A stretch of 64,000 bases of DNA from JAJECS01 sp965219705. Lineage in GTDB: Bacteria; Chloroflexota; UBA11872. Each line of letters starts with the position of its first letter. Position 1 is the stretch's first letter. Below, piece by piece: positions 1 through 9,368 of the stretch. Position numbers and translations under genes: made by a program. The DNA lies in contig OZ244789.1 in the NCBI GenBank assembly GCA_965219705.1, positions 1,488,001 through 1,552,000 of the forward strand, given 5' to 3'. The notes below the pieces were generated by a model that was given only the letters and a program-made list of their open reading frames with translations, ran no database searches and was not told where the DNA came from.

Positions 1-1
1 C

Positions 2-2032
2 GGGTGGTTCCGCAACGGCCAGGGCTACGCCTGGGCGGTGCTCGCGGTCTTCGCGGCGGCATCGGCGGCGCTGGCCTGGGGCATGCGGGCCGAGCTGCGC
101 GCGTTATGGCCTCGGCGATGGGTCTGGGGCTGGGGCGTGGCCGTGCTCCTAGCCGCGTATGGCGTCGGCCTGGGAATGCGCTGGCTCAACCCCGAGATCG
201 CGGGCACCGAAAAGCCGATGGACCTGGCGCTGCTCAGCGCCACCATGCGCAGTGCGGTCTTCCCGCCCCTCGATCCGTGGTTCGCGGGCGAGCCGATCAA
301 CTACTACTACCTGGGCTACTCGATGGGCGGGGCGTTGGCGCACCTCGCCGGCATGCCCGCGGCGGTGGCCTACAACACCTATCTCGCGACGTTGCTGGCG
401 CTGGTGGTCCTGGGGGTTGGCTCCGCGGCCTATGACCTGGCGTCGCTGCTCGGTGCCGGGCCGCGCCGCGCGCTGCGAGCGGCGACGGGGTCGGTGCTGG
501 TCGGTGTCATCGCCGGCAATCTGGCGATCGCGCGCGCCGTCGTAACCGAGGAATTCCGCGGGCAGACCGGGTTCTGGCAGGGCATTGGATGGAAGGCCTC
601 GCGGGTCATCGAGCAGCAGCCGGTCGACGGGGTGCCCGACAAGACGATCAACGAGTTCCCGGCGTTCTCGTTCATCCTCGGCGACCTCCACCCGCATGTG
701 ATGGCCCTACCATTCACGATCGTCGTCGCCAGCCTCGCGCTGCAAGGCATGGCGGCCTGGTGGCGGGCCGACGCTGACCGAGGCTGGACGCCGTGGGCCG
801 GCACGCTGCTGACGGGTGTGCTGGTCGGCGGCCTCTACGGCCTCAACGCGTGGGATTTTCCGACGTATCTAGTCCTCGTCATCGGCGCGGCAATCCTGGC
901 GCACCTTGGCGGTCCCGGGCCGCGCGCCTGGGGCCGGCTGCTGGCTCACGCCGCACTGATCGTCGCGGTGGCCGCCGCCGCGTGGCTGCCCTACAGCCTG
1001 AACGTGGAGCTGCTAAGTGAGGGGCTTGGGGTCGTGCCGACGCGCACCCTGGCGCTGCACTTTGTGCAAGTCTTCGGCCTGCTGGCATTGCTCGCCGTGG
1101 GAGGGCTCACAGCCTTGCTGGCGAACGGCTCGCGGACGGCGCGCGCCTGGCTCGGCGGCGGTGTCGTCGCGGCGGCGCTGTCCGTGCTGGCGCTGCGCGG
1201 CGAGATCGTCGGTGTTCTGGTCGTGGTGCTGGCCCTTTCGGGGGCGATAGTGATGCGCCGACAAGCGGCGCTGGGGCCATTCGCGCTGAGCGCCCTCGTG
1301 GGGGCGGCCTTCGGCCTCATGCTCCTGGTGGAACTCGTGCACGTGGACGACTTCTTCGGCCCGCCGTACGTCCGCATGAACACCGTGTTCAAGGTGCACT
1401 ATCAAGCGTGGGCGTTGCTGGCGATTGCCGCGGGTCCCGCGCTGCTCGTCACCTGGCGCCGACTCTCGGACGCCGGCGGCCCGGGGTGGGCGTTCATTCG
1501 CGCCGGCTACGCGAGCGCGGTGGCGCTGTTGCTCGTGCTGGCCTTGAGCTATTCCGCGGTCGCTCTGCGCGACAAGGCGGCCGACAGCCCCGTCAGCGGC
1601 ACGCTGAATGGCCTGGCGCAGGCCGAGCGGAACCGCGCCGACGATCTGGCGGCCGCACGCTGGCTGGCGCGAAACGCGGGGGACGCGGCCGTCGTTCTGG
1701 AAGCGCCGGGGACTCCGTACAGTGAGGAATCACGCATCGCAACTTGGTCGGGCGTGCCGACGGTGATCGGCTGGACGCAACATGAACAGCTCTGGCGAGG
1801 GAACATTCCGGCGATCGGGGAACGCGCCGATGACGTGGCGCGGATCTACTCGACGTCGGATGCGGCCGAGGCCCTGCGTCTCATGCGCCAGTACGGCGTG
1901 ACGCACGTGGTCTTCGGCCGCATCGAGATCAGAAGCTATGGCGAGGCCGCGGCGGATCGCTTGGCCGCCTACCTTCAGCCGGCGGCACAGTTTGGCGCCA
2001 CCACGATCTTCACCGTCCCGGCGGCATCGTGA
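2..2032 (+). CDS. DUF2298 (YYY-type) polytopic membrane protein, 5' partial
   Basis: The reading frame is open from base 2, so the true start lies upstream and 676 codons are visible. The protein is strongly hydrophobic with many membrane segments. It carries the hallmark DUF2298 block (EKPMDLALLSA, then DPWFAGEPINYYYLGY near visible residues 75-105) and a second conserved block, GDLHPHVMALP. DUF2298 proteins resemble GT-C glycosyltransferases and are found mainly in Chloroflexota and archaea. The substrate is unknown; a lipid-linked sugar donor is inferred from the fold only. It shares the bases GTGA with the next gene, so the two are probably translationally coupled. A GTG at 38 could start an internal form, but homology continues upstream of it. 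Confidence 0.87.
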   Translation, partial: GWFRNGQGYAWAVLAVFAAASAALAWGMRAELRALWPRRWVWGWGVAVLLAAYGVGLGMRWLNPEIAGTEKPMDLALLSATMRSAVFPPLDPWFAGEPINYYYLGYSMGGALAHLAGMPAAVAYNTYLATLLALVVLGVGSAAYDLASLLGAGPRRALRAATGSVLVGVIAGNLAIARAVVTEEFRGQTGFWQGIGWKASRVIEQQPVDGVPDKTINEFPAFSFILGDLHPHVMALPFTIVVASLALQGMAAWWRADADRGWTPWAGTLLTGVLVGGLYGLNAWDFPTYLVLVIGAAILAHLGGPGPRAWGRLLAHAALIVAVAAAAWLPYSLNVELLSEGLGVVPTRTLALHFVQVFGLLALLAVGGLTALLANGSRTARAWLGGGVVAAALSVLALRGEIVGVLVVVLALSGAIVMRRQAALGPFALSALVGAAFGLMLLVELVHVDDFFGPPYVRMNTVFKVHYQAWALLAIAAGPALLVTWRRLSDAGGPGWAFIRAGYASAVALLLVLALSYSAVALRDKAADSPVSGTLNGLAQAERNRADDLAAARWLARNAGDAAVVLEAPGTPYSEESRIATWSGVPTVIGWTQHEQLWRGNIPAIGERADDVARIYSTSDAAEALRLMRQYGVTHVVFGRIEIRSYGEAAADRLAAYLQPAAQFGATTIFTVPAAS

Positions 2033-3765
2033 TCGGCGAGCAGACCCTGGACGCTGGGAGATCGTCCGAAATACGCGCCTGGCTGGCGGGTCCGGCGGGC
2101 TTTGGCCTGAGCCGCGGCGAGGTCCTGCTCTATCTGGCGATTCTGGCGCTGGCGGCCGGGCTGCGCTTCTACGACCTGGGTTCGCGGACGTTCCACCACG
2201 ACGAGGCGATCCACGCCAAGGAGTCCGTGGAGATGATCCGCGGCAAGCAATACCGCTACGACCCGGCCTATCACGGGCCGTTGCTGTACTTCACCAACAC
2301 GCTGCTGTTCCTGGCCGTGGGCCACGACGACGTGACGGCGCGACTGATCCCCGCCGCGGTCGGGGTGGCGGCAGTGGCGGCGCTTGTCTTGCTGCGACCA
2401 GAGCTGGGCCGCATAGGCACGCCGCTGGCCATGACCGCCATGACGCTATCGACGGCGTTCCTGTACTACTCGCGGTTTGTTCGCAACGACATCTACGTCG
2501 CGCTGTTCACGCTCCTCCTGGTGGGGGCGCTGGTGCGCTATCTCGCGCATCCACGCCGCCGCTGGATCTATATCGCCTGGGTTGTGCTGGCGCTTTCTTT
2601 CGTGACCAAGGAGAACACCTACATCCACGGCGTGCTGCTGGTCGCATTGCTTGCCTCGTTCGGCATCGTGGCGTGGGCCGCGGCGCGACGCCCGTCACGG
2701 CAGGCGTCGCCGGTGGTCGGCACGATCCACGCGGCCATGACCTACCTGCGCCGCGACGCCGAGCACCTCGTGTACGGATTCCTCATCTTCGTCGTCATCG
2801 CCTTCATGTTTTACACCTCGTTTCTGACCAACCTGACGGGCTTTCGCGATGCCTTCGTGGACTCGGTGCGGTATTGGACGGAGGTCCACGAATCCGAGCG
2901 CGTGAACCAGCCGTGGTTCTACTACCCAATGTTCATGCTGGTGTACGAGCCCCTTGCGTTGCTCATCGGCACGCTGGCGCTCACGCGCCTGTCCAGCGCG
3001 CGCACGCCGCTGCCCTGGATGCTTGCCCTGTGGGGCGTGGTTGGCATGGGCATCTATTCGACGCTGGGCGAAAAGGCTCCATGGCTGGTGCTGCACGTGA
3101 TGTGGCCGTTCCTGGTCCTGGCAAGCTGGTATGCGGGGCGCCGGCTGGAATCGGATCAGCCGCGCGTGCTGCGCGCGGCCATGGCGGTGATGGTGATCGG
3201 CTTGCTCGCCTGGACCGTGCGCTTCGCCGTGCCGACCACCTACGAACGGGGCGACGTGCCGATTGATTTCGTGATGTATACGCAATCGGCGCCGGACGCG
3301 CTGAAGGGTATTGCCGCCATCGAGGCTTCCGGCCAGGTCACCCGCGAAGCGAACTATGTCCGGGCGGTGGTGGAGAACGAATTCGCCTGGCCGCTCGCCT
3401 GGTACCTGCGAAACTACCCCAACATTGCGTATGAGAAAGAGGTCACGCTGGACGAAGCGCTGAGCGCACCGGTGGTGCTGCTCAAGAAAGACACGGCGGC
3501 GCAGCTGCGGCTGGATACCCAGGGCTATTCGGCGGAGACCTTGCCGCTGCGCCGCTGGTTCCCCGAGTTTGCCTATCGCGGCTGGAAGATCGGATTCCTG
3601 GGCCAGTTCTTGAACGACCCCAAGGCCCGCGCGACGTTCTGGGATTGGCTCGTCCTGCGGGAAGAGACGCCGATACCCATCGGCAGCTACGACTACGTCC
3701 TGCACATTCGCGATGACATGCGGCCCCCACAGCCCGCACAACCCGTCGGCGAGGTGCCCCAGTGA
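2029..3765 (+). CDS. TIGR03663 family (Agl23-like) membrane protein
   Basis: This 578-residue membrane protein starts at a GTG inside the upstream stop region. It has the N-terminal signature of the TIGR03663 'flippase activity-associated protein Agl23' family: GSRTFHHDEAIHAKE near residues 55-70, followed by YHGPLLYF. The His-Asp-Glu motif between the first membrane spans is typical of GT-C glycosyltransferases, where acidic residues coordinate a metal or the donor. About ten hydrophobic segments follow, then a soluble C-terminal domain from about residue 420. The pairing with DUF2298 and an FAD enzyme suggests a small cell-surface glycan or lipid operon. The exact reaction cannot be assigned. 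Confidence 0.85.
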   Translation: MIGEQTLDAGRSSEIRAWLAGPAGFGLSRGEVLLYLAILALAAGLRFYDLGSRTFHHDEAIHAKESVEMIRGKQYRYDPAYHGPLLYFTNTLLFLAVGHDDVTARLIPAAVGVAAVAALVLLRPELGRIGTPLAMTAMTLSTAFLYYSRFVRNDIYVALFTLLLVGALVRYLAHPRRRWIYIAWVVLALSFVTKENTYIHGVLLVALLASFGIVAWAAARRPSRQASPVVGTIHAAMTYLRRDAEHLVYGFLIFVVIAFMFYTSFLTNLTGFRDAFVDSVRYWTEVHESERVNQPWFYYPMFMLVYEPLALLIGTLALTRLSSARTPLPWMLALWGVVGMGIYSTLGEKAPWLVLHVMWPFLVLASWYAGRRLESDQPRVLRAAMAVMVIGLLAWTVRFAVPTTYERGDVPIDFVMYTQSAPDALKGIAAIEASGQVTREANYVRAVVENEFAWPLAWYLRNYPNIAYEKEVTLDEALSAPVVLLKKDTAAQLRLDTQGYSAETLPLRRWFPEFAYRGWKIGFLGQFLNDPKARATFWDWLVLREETPIPIGSYDYVLHIRDDMRPPQPAQPVGEVPQ

Positions 3766-5087
3766 GGGTGGCCATCGTGGGGGCCGGGATCACGGGGCTC
3801 ACCCTGGCCTATCTGCTCGAGCAGCGCGGCCATACGGTGGAAGTATTCGAAGCCGGCCGGGCGCCGGGCGGCGAACTGGCGACGGTCGAGGTCGGCGGCG
3901 AGCCGGTCGAGCGCTTCTATCACCACCTGTTCACCCACGACCGGTTCATGATCGAGCTGTGCCAAGAGCTCGGCATTGCGGACCGCTTGCACTGGCACGA
4001 GCCGCTGATGGGGTACTACGCGGGCGGGCGGGTGTATCCGTTCACCTCGCCGCTCGATCTGCTGCGCTGCGGGCACCTGTCATTGCTGGCGCGCATGCGG
4101 CTGGGGCTGGGGACGGTCCTCTTGCAGCGGCGCCGCAGCTATGCCGCGTTCGAGGATCTGACGGCCGCCGAGGTGATGCCGCGCTACACCGGCCGCGAAG
4201 GCTTCGAGAAGATCTTCCAGCCGCTCCTGCGGGCCAAGTTCGACCGCCACTGGGAAAGCGTGTCCATGGCTTGGATGTGGGCCCGCCTGATGTCCCGCGC
4301 CCGCACCCGCACCCCCGACAAGCGCCGCGAACGCCTGGGCTACTTCCGCGGTGGATTCCGCGTGGTGGTGGACGCGCTGGCGCGCACAATCACCAGCCGC
4401 GGCGTGGCTCTCCATCTGCGCTCGCCCGTCGAGACGGTCACCATTGGATCGGCCGGGGAGCCGGCGCTGCGAGTCGGCGGGCAGGCCGTGGAAGCCGACG
4501 CCGTGGTGGCGACGGTGGGGCTGCCCATCATCCGGCGCATCCTGCCCGAAGCGCGCCGCGACTTCACCCACACTCTCGCCGCCACGAACTACGTAGGCGC
4601 GTGCGTGGTCCTCATGGAGATCGAGCAACAGCTTTCGGAGTACTACTGGACCAATATCGGCGACCGAAACCTGCCGTTCGCCGGGCTCATCGAGCACACC
4701 AACATGATCGACCGCGAGCGCTATGGCGGGCAGCGGCTGCTCTACGTCAGCAACTACCTGCCGCCCGAGCACGAGTTCTTCAGCATCGACGACGACGCCT
4801 TGGTGCAGCGGTTCGTCGAGCCGATCCAGCGCGTCTTCCCGCGGTTCGCCCGCGAGCAGATCGGGCGCGCCTGGGTCTCGCGCGATCCCGTGGCGCAGCC
4901 GGTGATCGCGGCCGGCTATCAGCGGCGCAAGCCGGCCTATCGCTCGCCCATTCCGGGCTTCTACATCTGCAATACCTCGCAGATCTATCCCGAGGACCGG
5001 GGCACCAACTACAACGTGCGCATCGCCCGTGAGTGCGCCGCGGTCCTCGATGGCGACGAGGCTGAGCTGACGCGCGCAGAAGCCTAG
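3762..5087 (+). CDS. NAD(P)/FAD-dependent oxidoreductase (amine oxidase/protoporphyrinogen oxidase-like)
   Basis: The 441-residue protein starts at a GTG that overlaps the preceding stop (GTGA). The N-terminus, MRVAIVGAGITGLTLAYLLE, is a classic FAD-binding Rossmann motif (GxGxxG) followed by an acidic residue at the end of the second strand (EVFEAG). The C-terminal part, with an NTSQIYPEDRGTNYNVRI block, fits the second nucleotide-contacting segment of amine oxidase-fold flavoproteins. Related Chloroflexota proteins sit beside polysaccharide or lipid glycosylation genes, and this one is coupled to two GT-C-like membrane proteins. A role in reducing or desaturating a glycolipid or polyprenyl intermediate is possible but unproven. 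It is the last gene of the three-gene operon. Confidence 0.85.
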   Translation: MRVAIVGAGITGLTLAYLLEQRGHTVEVFEAGRAPGGELATVEVGGEPVERFYHHLFTHDRFMIELCQELGIADRLHWHEPLMGYYAGGRVYPFTSPLDLLRCGHLSLLARMRLGLGTVLLQRRRSYAAFEDLTAAEVMPRYTGREGFEKIFQPLLRAKFDRHWESVSMAWMWARLMSRARTRTPDKRRERLGYFRGGFRVVVDALARTITSRGVALHLRSPVETVTIGSAGEPALRVGGQAVEADAVVATVGLPIIRRILPEARRDFTHTLAATNYVGACVVLMEIEQQLSEYYWTNIGDRNLPFAGLIEHTNMIDRERYGGQRLLYVSNYLPPEHEFFSIDDDALVQRFVEPIQRVFPRFAREQIGRAWVSRDPVAQPVIAAGYQRRKPAYRSPIPGFYICNTSQIYPEDRGTNYNVRIARECAAVLDGDEAELTRAEA

Positions 5088-5094
5088 GCGCGGG

Positions 5095-5415
5095 ATGTAG
5101 GGGCGGATCGCGATCCGCCCTTCGTCCGCGGGCACACGGTTTGATGCGACCTGGAGGGGCGCCCCTCGTGGGCGCCCGCCCCTCGCGGCAAGGGTGCAAG
5201 GGTGGCTCCAAACGGTCGTTCGCGAACCGCCACGTCGTGTGCCCGGCCTCCTCTCCCTTGATGAGATCTCGGCGTAACCCCTCCGTCATTCCGGCGCACG
5301 CCGGAATCCAGGCCCCGCCCAACCTGGACTTGCCCCGGGGGTCTCCCTGGACTTCCTGAGGCAGACCGGGTTTTTCAAACGTCTCTTGATGGGAGAGGAT
5401 TGAGGTGAGGGTGAT
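5095..5415. repeat. composite of dispersed palindromic repeats in a 374-bp gene gap
   Basis: The gap between the oxidoreductase stop (5087) and the comB stop (5462) holds no convincing gene. It contains a 20-base perfect palindrome at 5101-5120 and a second GC palindromic tract around 5154-5190 (GAGGGGCGCCCCTC...). A GTCATTCCGG...CCGGAATCCAG unit follows at 5283-5314, and a CTCTTGATGGGAGAGGATTGAGGTGAGGGTG unit sits at 5382-5414. The last two unit types recur elsewhere in this window, which marks them as dispersed elements rather than local structure. Lying between convergent genes, they may also end transcription. Confidence 0.75.
5101..5120. repeat. 20-bp perfect palindrome
   Basis: The sequence GGGCGGATCGCGATCCGCCC reads identically on both strands. 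It is the first unit of the composite repeat cluster downstream of the FAD oxidoreductase gene. It could act as a terminator stem or be part of a mobile palindromic element. Confidence 0.7.
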
Positions 5416-5461
5416 GGGTTCTACCAACGCCAACATGCGCCCGCGCCCAGCCGCTGACCCG

Positions 5462-6214
5462 TCAGCCGTCCTCCAGCAGCCGCAGACGCCCGGCTCCGCC
5501 CAGTTCCGGCACCGCAGCCGAAGCGTCCAGCACCGCGCAGTAAGGGACGTCATCCGACAACCCCACGAGATCCAGGACCTGTGCACTCTGCGACTCCGCC
5601 AGCGCCGCTCGCGGGTCCGGCTGGCCCTGCGCTACCCGCAGTGCCACGATCGCCGCCTCGTCAAGTTCCACCTCGGGCCGCAGCTCCAGGATGCGCGCCA
5701 CGATGGCCCCTGCCGTGTAGACGTCGTCCAGCGCCAGGGAGCCCTCCTTGCCCGCGCACACCAGCGTCATCGAGCCGCCCGCCGCCGCTCCTTCCAAAAG
5801 GCGTCGCGCGACGGCGCTTCGGTTGCGCAACGCGCCCACATACGTCCGCCGCGCGGTCGACCAGCGCCGCATCGCATTGGTGCCATTGGTCGTGACGAAG
5901 AGCACCTGTCGGCCCGCATAGGCGCCGGCGGCCACTTCCCGCGGTGAGTTGCCAAAGTCGTAGCCTTCGGGCTTGAGCCCGCCCGCCTCGCCGCCCAGCA
6001 GCACGTCCCGCCCCAGGCGCGCGGCCGCCGCGCGTGCCGCCGCATGATCGGCGGCCAGCCAAACCTCCGGATCGCCCGCCTCGGCCAGCGCCACCAGCGT
6101 GGTGGACGCCCGAATCACGTCAACCACGGCGCACACGCCCGCCGGATCAGGCTCGCTGAGCTCCGGCAGCAGCGCCACGCGTAGCCGCGACACCATGGAG
6201 GCGGGGGTATTCAT
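5462..6214 (-). CDS. comB: 2-phosphosulfolactate phosphatase family protein (ComB)
   Basis: The 250-residue protein matches the ComB family, Mg-dependent phosphatases that turn 2-phosphosulfolactate into sulfolactate in coenzyme M-type pathways. Many bacteria carry the family without coenzyme M, so the physiological substrate here is uncertain. Visible family motifs are VVDVIRASTT near residues 25-35, GGEAGGLKPEGYDFGNSP near residues 70-88, and TTNGTNAM near residues 105-112. ATG 6214 was chosen; ATG 6196, six codons later, is also possible, and neither has a clear ribosome site. It diverges from the lipoprotein gene and is convergent with the repeat cluster. Confidence 0.85.
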   Translation of the reverse strand: MNTPASMVSRLRVALLPELSEPDPAGVCAVVDVIRASTTLVALAEAGDPEVWLAADHAAARAAAARLGRDVLLGGEAGGLKPEGYDFGNSPREVAAGAYAGRQVLFVTTNGTNAMRRWSTARRTYVGALRNRSAVARRLLEGAAAGGSMTLVCAGKEGSLALDDVYTAGAIVARILELRPEVELDEAAIVALRVAQGQPDPRAALAESQSAQVLDLVGLSDDVPYCAVLDASAAVPELGGAGRLRLLEDG

Positions 6215-6487
6215 CGGCCGATGCCAACGGGGCGCGGTCTGGAATGGTGCATGTCTCCCGAAAGTAGCGGATGAGGGGCCATGGCGTGACGTACGACGCG
6301 TGGGGCGCCGATCAACGTGCGCGATCGTTGATTGATGACGAATCGCAGGATCGATAGCTTCAGCGCGGCGGTTTATGTAGTATTCACTACGAAACGCTGC
6401 CGCGCGCTCTGCTTGGCGGGGAGCTGGCATGCTACTTCCTGGCGTCTGCGTAGTCGGCACCCCACCCGCACCTGGAGGCGAGCGTCA

Positions 6488-7369
6488 ATGCTGAGTTCTG
6501 CCGCCCGTATTCTCGTTCCCTCCGTTTGGCGGCCTCCGATGCGCCGGCGCATTGCCCAGGGCGGAGTGTTGCTGCTTGTCATGGGCTGTCTGGCCCTTGC
6601 CGCGTTCGCATGCGGCGAACCCGAACCGGCGGCTACACCCACCCAAGCGGCTGCACCTGCCGAAGCGGCTGCACCTGCCCCAGCCCCTACCCCTACCACT
6701 GCTCCGACCCCCACTCCGACCCCGACCCCCACTCCTGCCCCGACTCCGACGCCCACCCCGACGCCCCTCACGGAGGCCGATGTCCTGGAGCGCGCCGGGG
6801 CCAAGATGGCTGGCCTCAAGACGTTTCACTTCGATTTGACCCATGAGGTCGGCACCAGCGAGTTCTTGCCCGGACTGAACGTCGAGCAAGTGGCGGGCCA
6901 GCTGGAGATTCCCAACAAGCTGAGCGTGGAGTTCTCAGGCCTGTTCGGCGACATTCCCATCCAGGTCAAGCTCATCGTTATCGACGACGTCAACTACATC
7001 ACGAACCCACTTACGGGAGTCTGGGCGGAGGTGCCCGCAGCGAACTCTCCAGTCGCGTTTTTCAGGCCGCAGGAGGGGATAGCCGCGGTAATGTCGTCAA
7101 TCACTGCCAGCTTCGACGGCCCCAAGGACGACGTCTACAGGCTCTCCGGGACCCTGCCCGCCAGTGCGTTCGCGGCACTTATCGGCGACACCGTTGAGGA
7201 CTCCGTCGTTGACGTGACCATCGAGGTCCAAGCCGACGACTTCCAGCTGACCAAGATACGGTTCGCCGGTCAGGTCAGCCCCCTGGACGACCCGAGCGTC
7301 GTGAGGGTTGTTGAGCTGTCGCGGTTCGACGAGCCGGTCACAATCGAGGTCCCCGAAACCGCCCCCTAG
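6488..7369 (+). CDS. LppX/LprAFG-like lipoprotein with Pro-Thr linker
   Basis: The 293-residue product starts at ATG 6488, chosen because GGAGG lies nine bases upstream (6474-6478); ATG 6539 is the alternative. A hydrophobic signal segment ends in a lipobox-like AAFAC at about residues 39-43, so the protein is probably lipidated and held on the outer membrane face. A low-complexity linker follows, Ala-rich and then Thr-Pro repeats, at about residues 48-90. The globular part has the feel of the LppX_LprAFG family (DVLERAGAKMAGLKTFHFDL..., then DDVNYITNP), which binds lipid or glycolipid in a hydrophobic cavity. A 5-bp inverted repeat, GTAGT-ATTC-ACTAC, sits upstream at 6377-6390. Function is inferred from the fold. 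Confidence 0.75.
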   Translation: MLSSAARILVPSVWRPPMRRRIAQGGVLLLVMGCLALAAFACGEPEPAATPTQAAAPAEAAAPAPAPTPTTAPTPTPTPTPTPAPTPTPTPTPLTEADVLERAGAKMAGLKTFHFDLTHEVGTSEFLPGLNVEQVAGQLEIPNKLSVEFSGLFGDIPIQVKLIVIDDVNYITNPLTGVWAEVPAANSPVAFFRPQEGIAAVMSSITASFDGPKDDVYRLSGTLPASAFAALIGDTVEDSVVDVTIEVQADDFQLTKIRFAGQVSPLDDPSVVRVVELSRFDEPVTIEVPETAP

Positions 7370-7762
7370 GAGACCGTGTTCCACGGAGCACGGCCCCGGG
7401 CTAAGGCCATGGGCGCATGCCTGGACGGCACTAAGGACCTACGGTGGGCGGGTTTCGCCGCACGCGGGATCATGGTGGTGGGCGTACCGGGATGGCCAGA
7501 TACTTCGCGGCTGCGGCCGACAACCTGGCGGCGAACCTGGGGTCATGCCGGGCGCCCCGGGCCGTTCAGCCGGATGACCTGCATGGGGCGCACTGCGCCC
7601 AAAACGGCCTGGCGGGAGGTGCGAGCCCCGCAAATCCCTCCCGGACTTGTCCCAAGGGTGCCCAAGATGTCTGCCATCCCACGCAAACGCCGCTAGCGGC
7701 CGCTCGATCAACAGTGCCGCGCCAGCAACATCCCATGCCGCAGCAACCTGCGAGGGCGTAGC
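7370..7762. other. 393-bp gap with no recognisable gene
   Basis: Short open frames exist on both strands, one ending at 7761 directly before the MFS start. They have no ribosome sites and no recognisable motifs, and their composition is that of GC-rich random frames. I see no tRNA-like or riboswitch-like fold here. Promoter sequences for the MFS gene are presumably within it but none stands out. Confidence 0.5.
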
Positions 7763-9280
7763 GTGCGCCGCGTATCGCCGTACATCGCGCTAATCCCCGT
7801 CTGTTTCGGGGTATTCGTCGCCGCCGACGACCAGACGGTGATGGTCACGGTTCTGCCGGACATCATGCTCGATTTCCGGATCCCTCCAATCGAGCTTGAC
7901 TACGCGTCGTGGACCATCACCGCCTACCTCCTCGGCTACGTGGCCGCCATGCCGCTGATCGGCAGCATGTCGGACGCCTTCGGCCATCGCCGCATGTTCG
8001 CCGTCGCCACGGTGTTCTTCATGCTGTGCTCGGTCGTGGCCGCCCTTTCGCCCAGCCTGCCGTTCCTGATCGGCATCAGGGTCTTCCAGGCCGTCGGCGC
8101 CGGCGCGATGCTGCCGATCGCGATTGCAGTGGTCGGCGATCTGTTCCCCCGGGGTGGCAGAGGTCTCGCGCTGGGCATCGTTGGCGGCTCAGCGGAGGCG
8201 GGGGGCGTCATCGGCCCGCTCTGGGGAGGCCTGGTCGCGCGCTACCTTGACTGGCCCTGGGTATTTTGGATGAACCTGCCGCTGGGCGTGATCGTCCTGA
8301 TCGCTCTGTTCCTGCTGCTGGGCCCCAGCCCGAGGTTCAAATCCTCGGTGGACTATGTGGGCGGGTTTTTTGTCGCCGTGGCGCTGGCCTCACTCACGCT
8401 CGGGCTTTCACGCATCGATCGGCTGGACCTACCGATGCTCGGGTACCTCATGCTCACGGGGGCAGCCTTGATCGCCTTTGTCTACCGCCAGCGGACGGCA
8501 GCGGTCACCCTGCTTCCCAACTCCATGTTCCGCAGCCGTACGGTCATCATGGCCAACCTCAGCCATTTGATGGTCGGCGTGGCGCTGATCATCGGCATGG
8601 TGACCATTCCAATCATGACCACGTACCTGTTGGGCCAGTCCCCGCTCGAGGGCGGACTCAGGCTCATGCGCATGACGGTAGCGATGCCATTCGGGGCAGT
8701 GATCGGCGGGCTCGCCTGCCAGCGAATGGACTACCGCATACCGAGCGTGCTTGGCCTCATCCTCGTGGCCATTGGCTACGGCCTGATGACCACGTGGGAC
8801 CTGAGCGTTGCAGATCCCCAGTTGACGATCCACCTTGGGCTTGCAGGCCTCGGTTTCGGTCTGCTGATCGCTCCCATAGCCCTGGGCGCTACCGAGCCCG
8901 TGAGCCAGGGCGACCGTGGCGCCGCGGCGGGCACGGTCACGGCGATGCGGCTGGTGGGCATGACCCTCGGCCTCGCGGCGATAACCGCCTGGGGATCCCA
9001 GCGATTCTCGATTCTCGTTGCGGGCCTCCCAATGCCCGTCCCACAGGAAGGCGAGGCGATCGAAGTCTCACGGCAGCGGGTTTCCGAGTTCCAAGAGACC
9101 GTCACCAACATCGGCATGGACGTGTTCGTCACTTTCTTTATGGTCGCGGCCGTCGTGAGTGTCGTCGCCATCCTCCCCGCCATCCTGATGACCTGGAGCC
9201 GCACCCGGAGTCGCGACGCCGAAGACGTGATCACGGGCGACCTGGAGCCGAAGGCGCCCCAGCACCCGCGGACCGCCTGA
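7763..9280 (+). CDS. MFS transporter, DHA2 (EmrB/QacA-like) drug:H+ antiporter
   Basis: The 505-residue protein has about 14 hydrophobic segments, the number usual for the DHA2 family. The loop after helix 2 carries MFS motif A (GSMSDAFGHRR near residues 70-80), and helix 5 carries a motif C-like GGSAEAGGVIGPLWGG, the antiporter signature. An acidic pair in helix 1 (AADDQTVMVTVLPDI) matches the D-containing first helix of QacA and EmrB proteins. It probably exports hydrophobic compounds using the proton gradient; the substrate is unknown. The start is GTG 7763. A weak GC hairpin, GGGGG-GCAGG-CCCCC, lies just downstream near 9296-9310. No regulator gene is adjacent. Confidence 0.88.
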   Translation: MRRVSPYIALIPVCFGVFVAADDQTVMVTVLPDIMLDFRIPPIELDYASWTITAYLLGYVAAMPLIGSMSDAFGHRRMFAVATVFFMLCSVVAALSPSLPFLIGIRVFQAVGAGAMLPIAIAVVGDLFPRGGRGLALGIVGGSAEAGGVIGPLWGGLVARYLDWPWVFWMNLPLGVIVLIALFLLLGPSPRFKSSVDYVGGFFVAVALASLTLGLSRIDRLDLPMLGYLMLTGAALIAFVYRQRTAAVTLLPNSMFRSRTVIMANLSHLMVGVALIIGMVTIPIMTTYLLGQSPLEGGLRLMRMTVAMPFGAVIGGLACQRMDYRIPSVLGLILVAIGYGLMTTWDLSVADPQLTIHLGLAGLGFGLLIAPIALGATEPVSQGDRGAAAGTVTAMRLVGMTLGLAAITAWGSQRFSILVAGLPMPVPQEGEAIEVSRQRVSEFQETVTNIGMDVFVTFFMVAAVVSVVAILPAILMTWSRTRSRDAEDVITGDLEPKAPQHPRTA

Positions 9281-9368
9281 CTGACACAGACTGCGGGGGG
9301 CAGGCCCCCTAGTAGACCTCAGCGCGCAAGCCAGCTCGAGACGAGGCGTACAGGCTCGCAGAGGTCCC

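Noticed and set aside
2695..3741. Minus-strand frame antisense to the Agl23-like gene
   Set aside because: Same shadow effect; no ribosome site and no recognisable domain.
6640..6780. Repetitive CCGACCCC-type tract, possibly a CRISPR or tandem repeat element
   Set aside because: It is in frame and encodes a Thr-Pro linker of a lipoprotein; there are no spacers.
7444..7761. Plus-strand frame of about 105 codons ending just before the MFS start
   Set aside because: No ribosome site, no domain, no hydrophobic or structured segments; composition matches random GC-rich frames.
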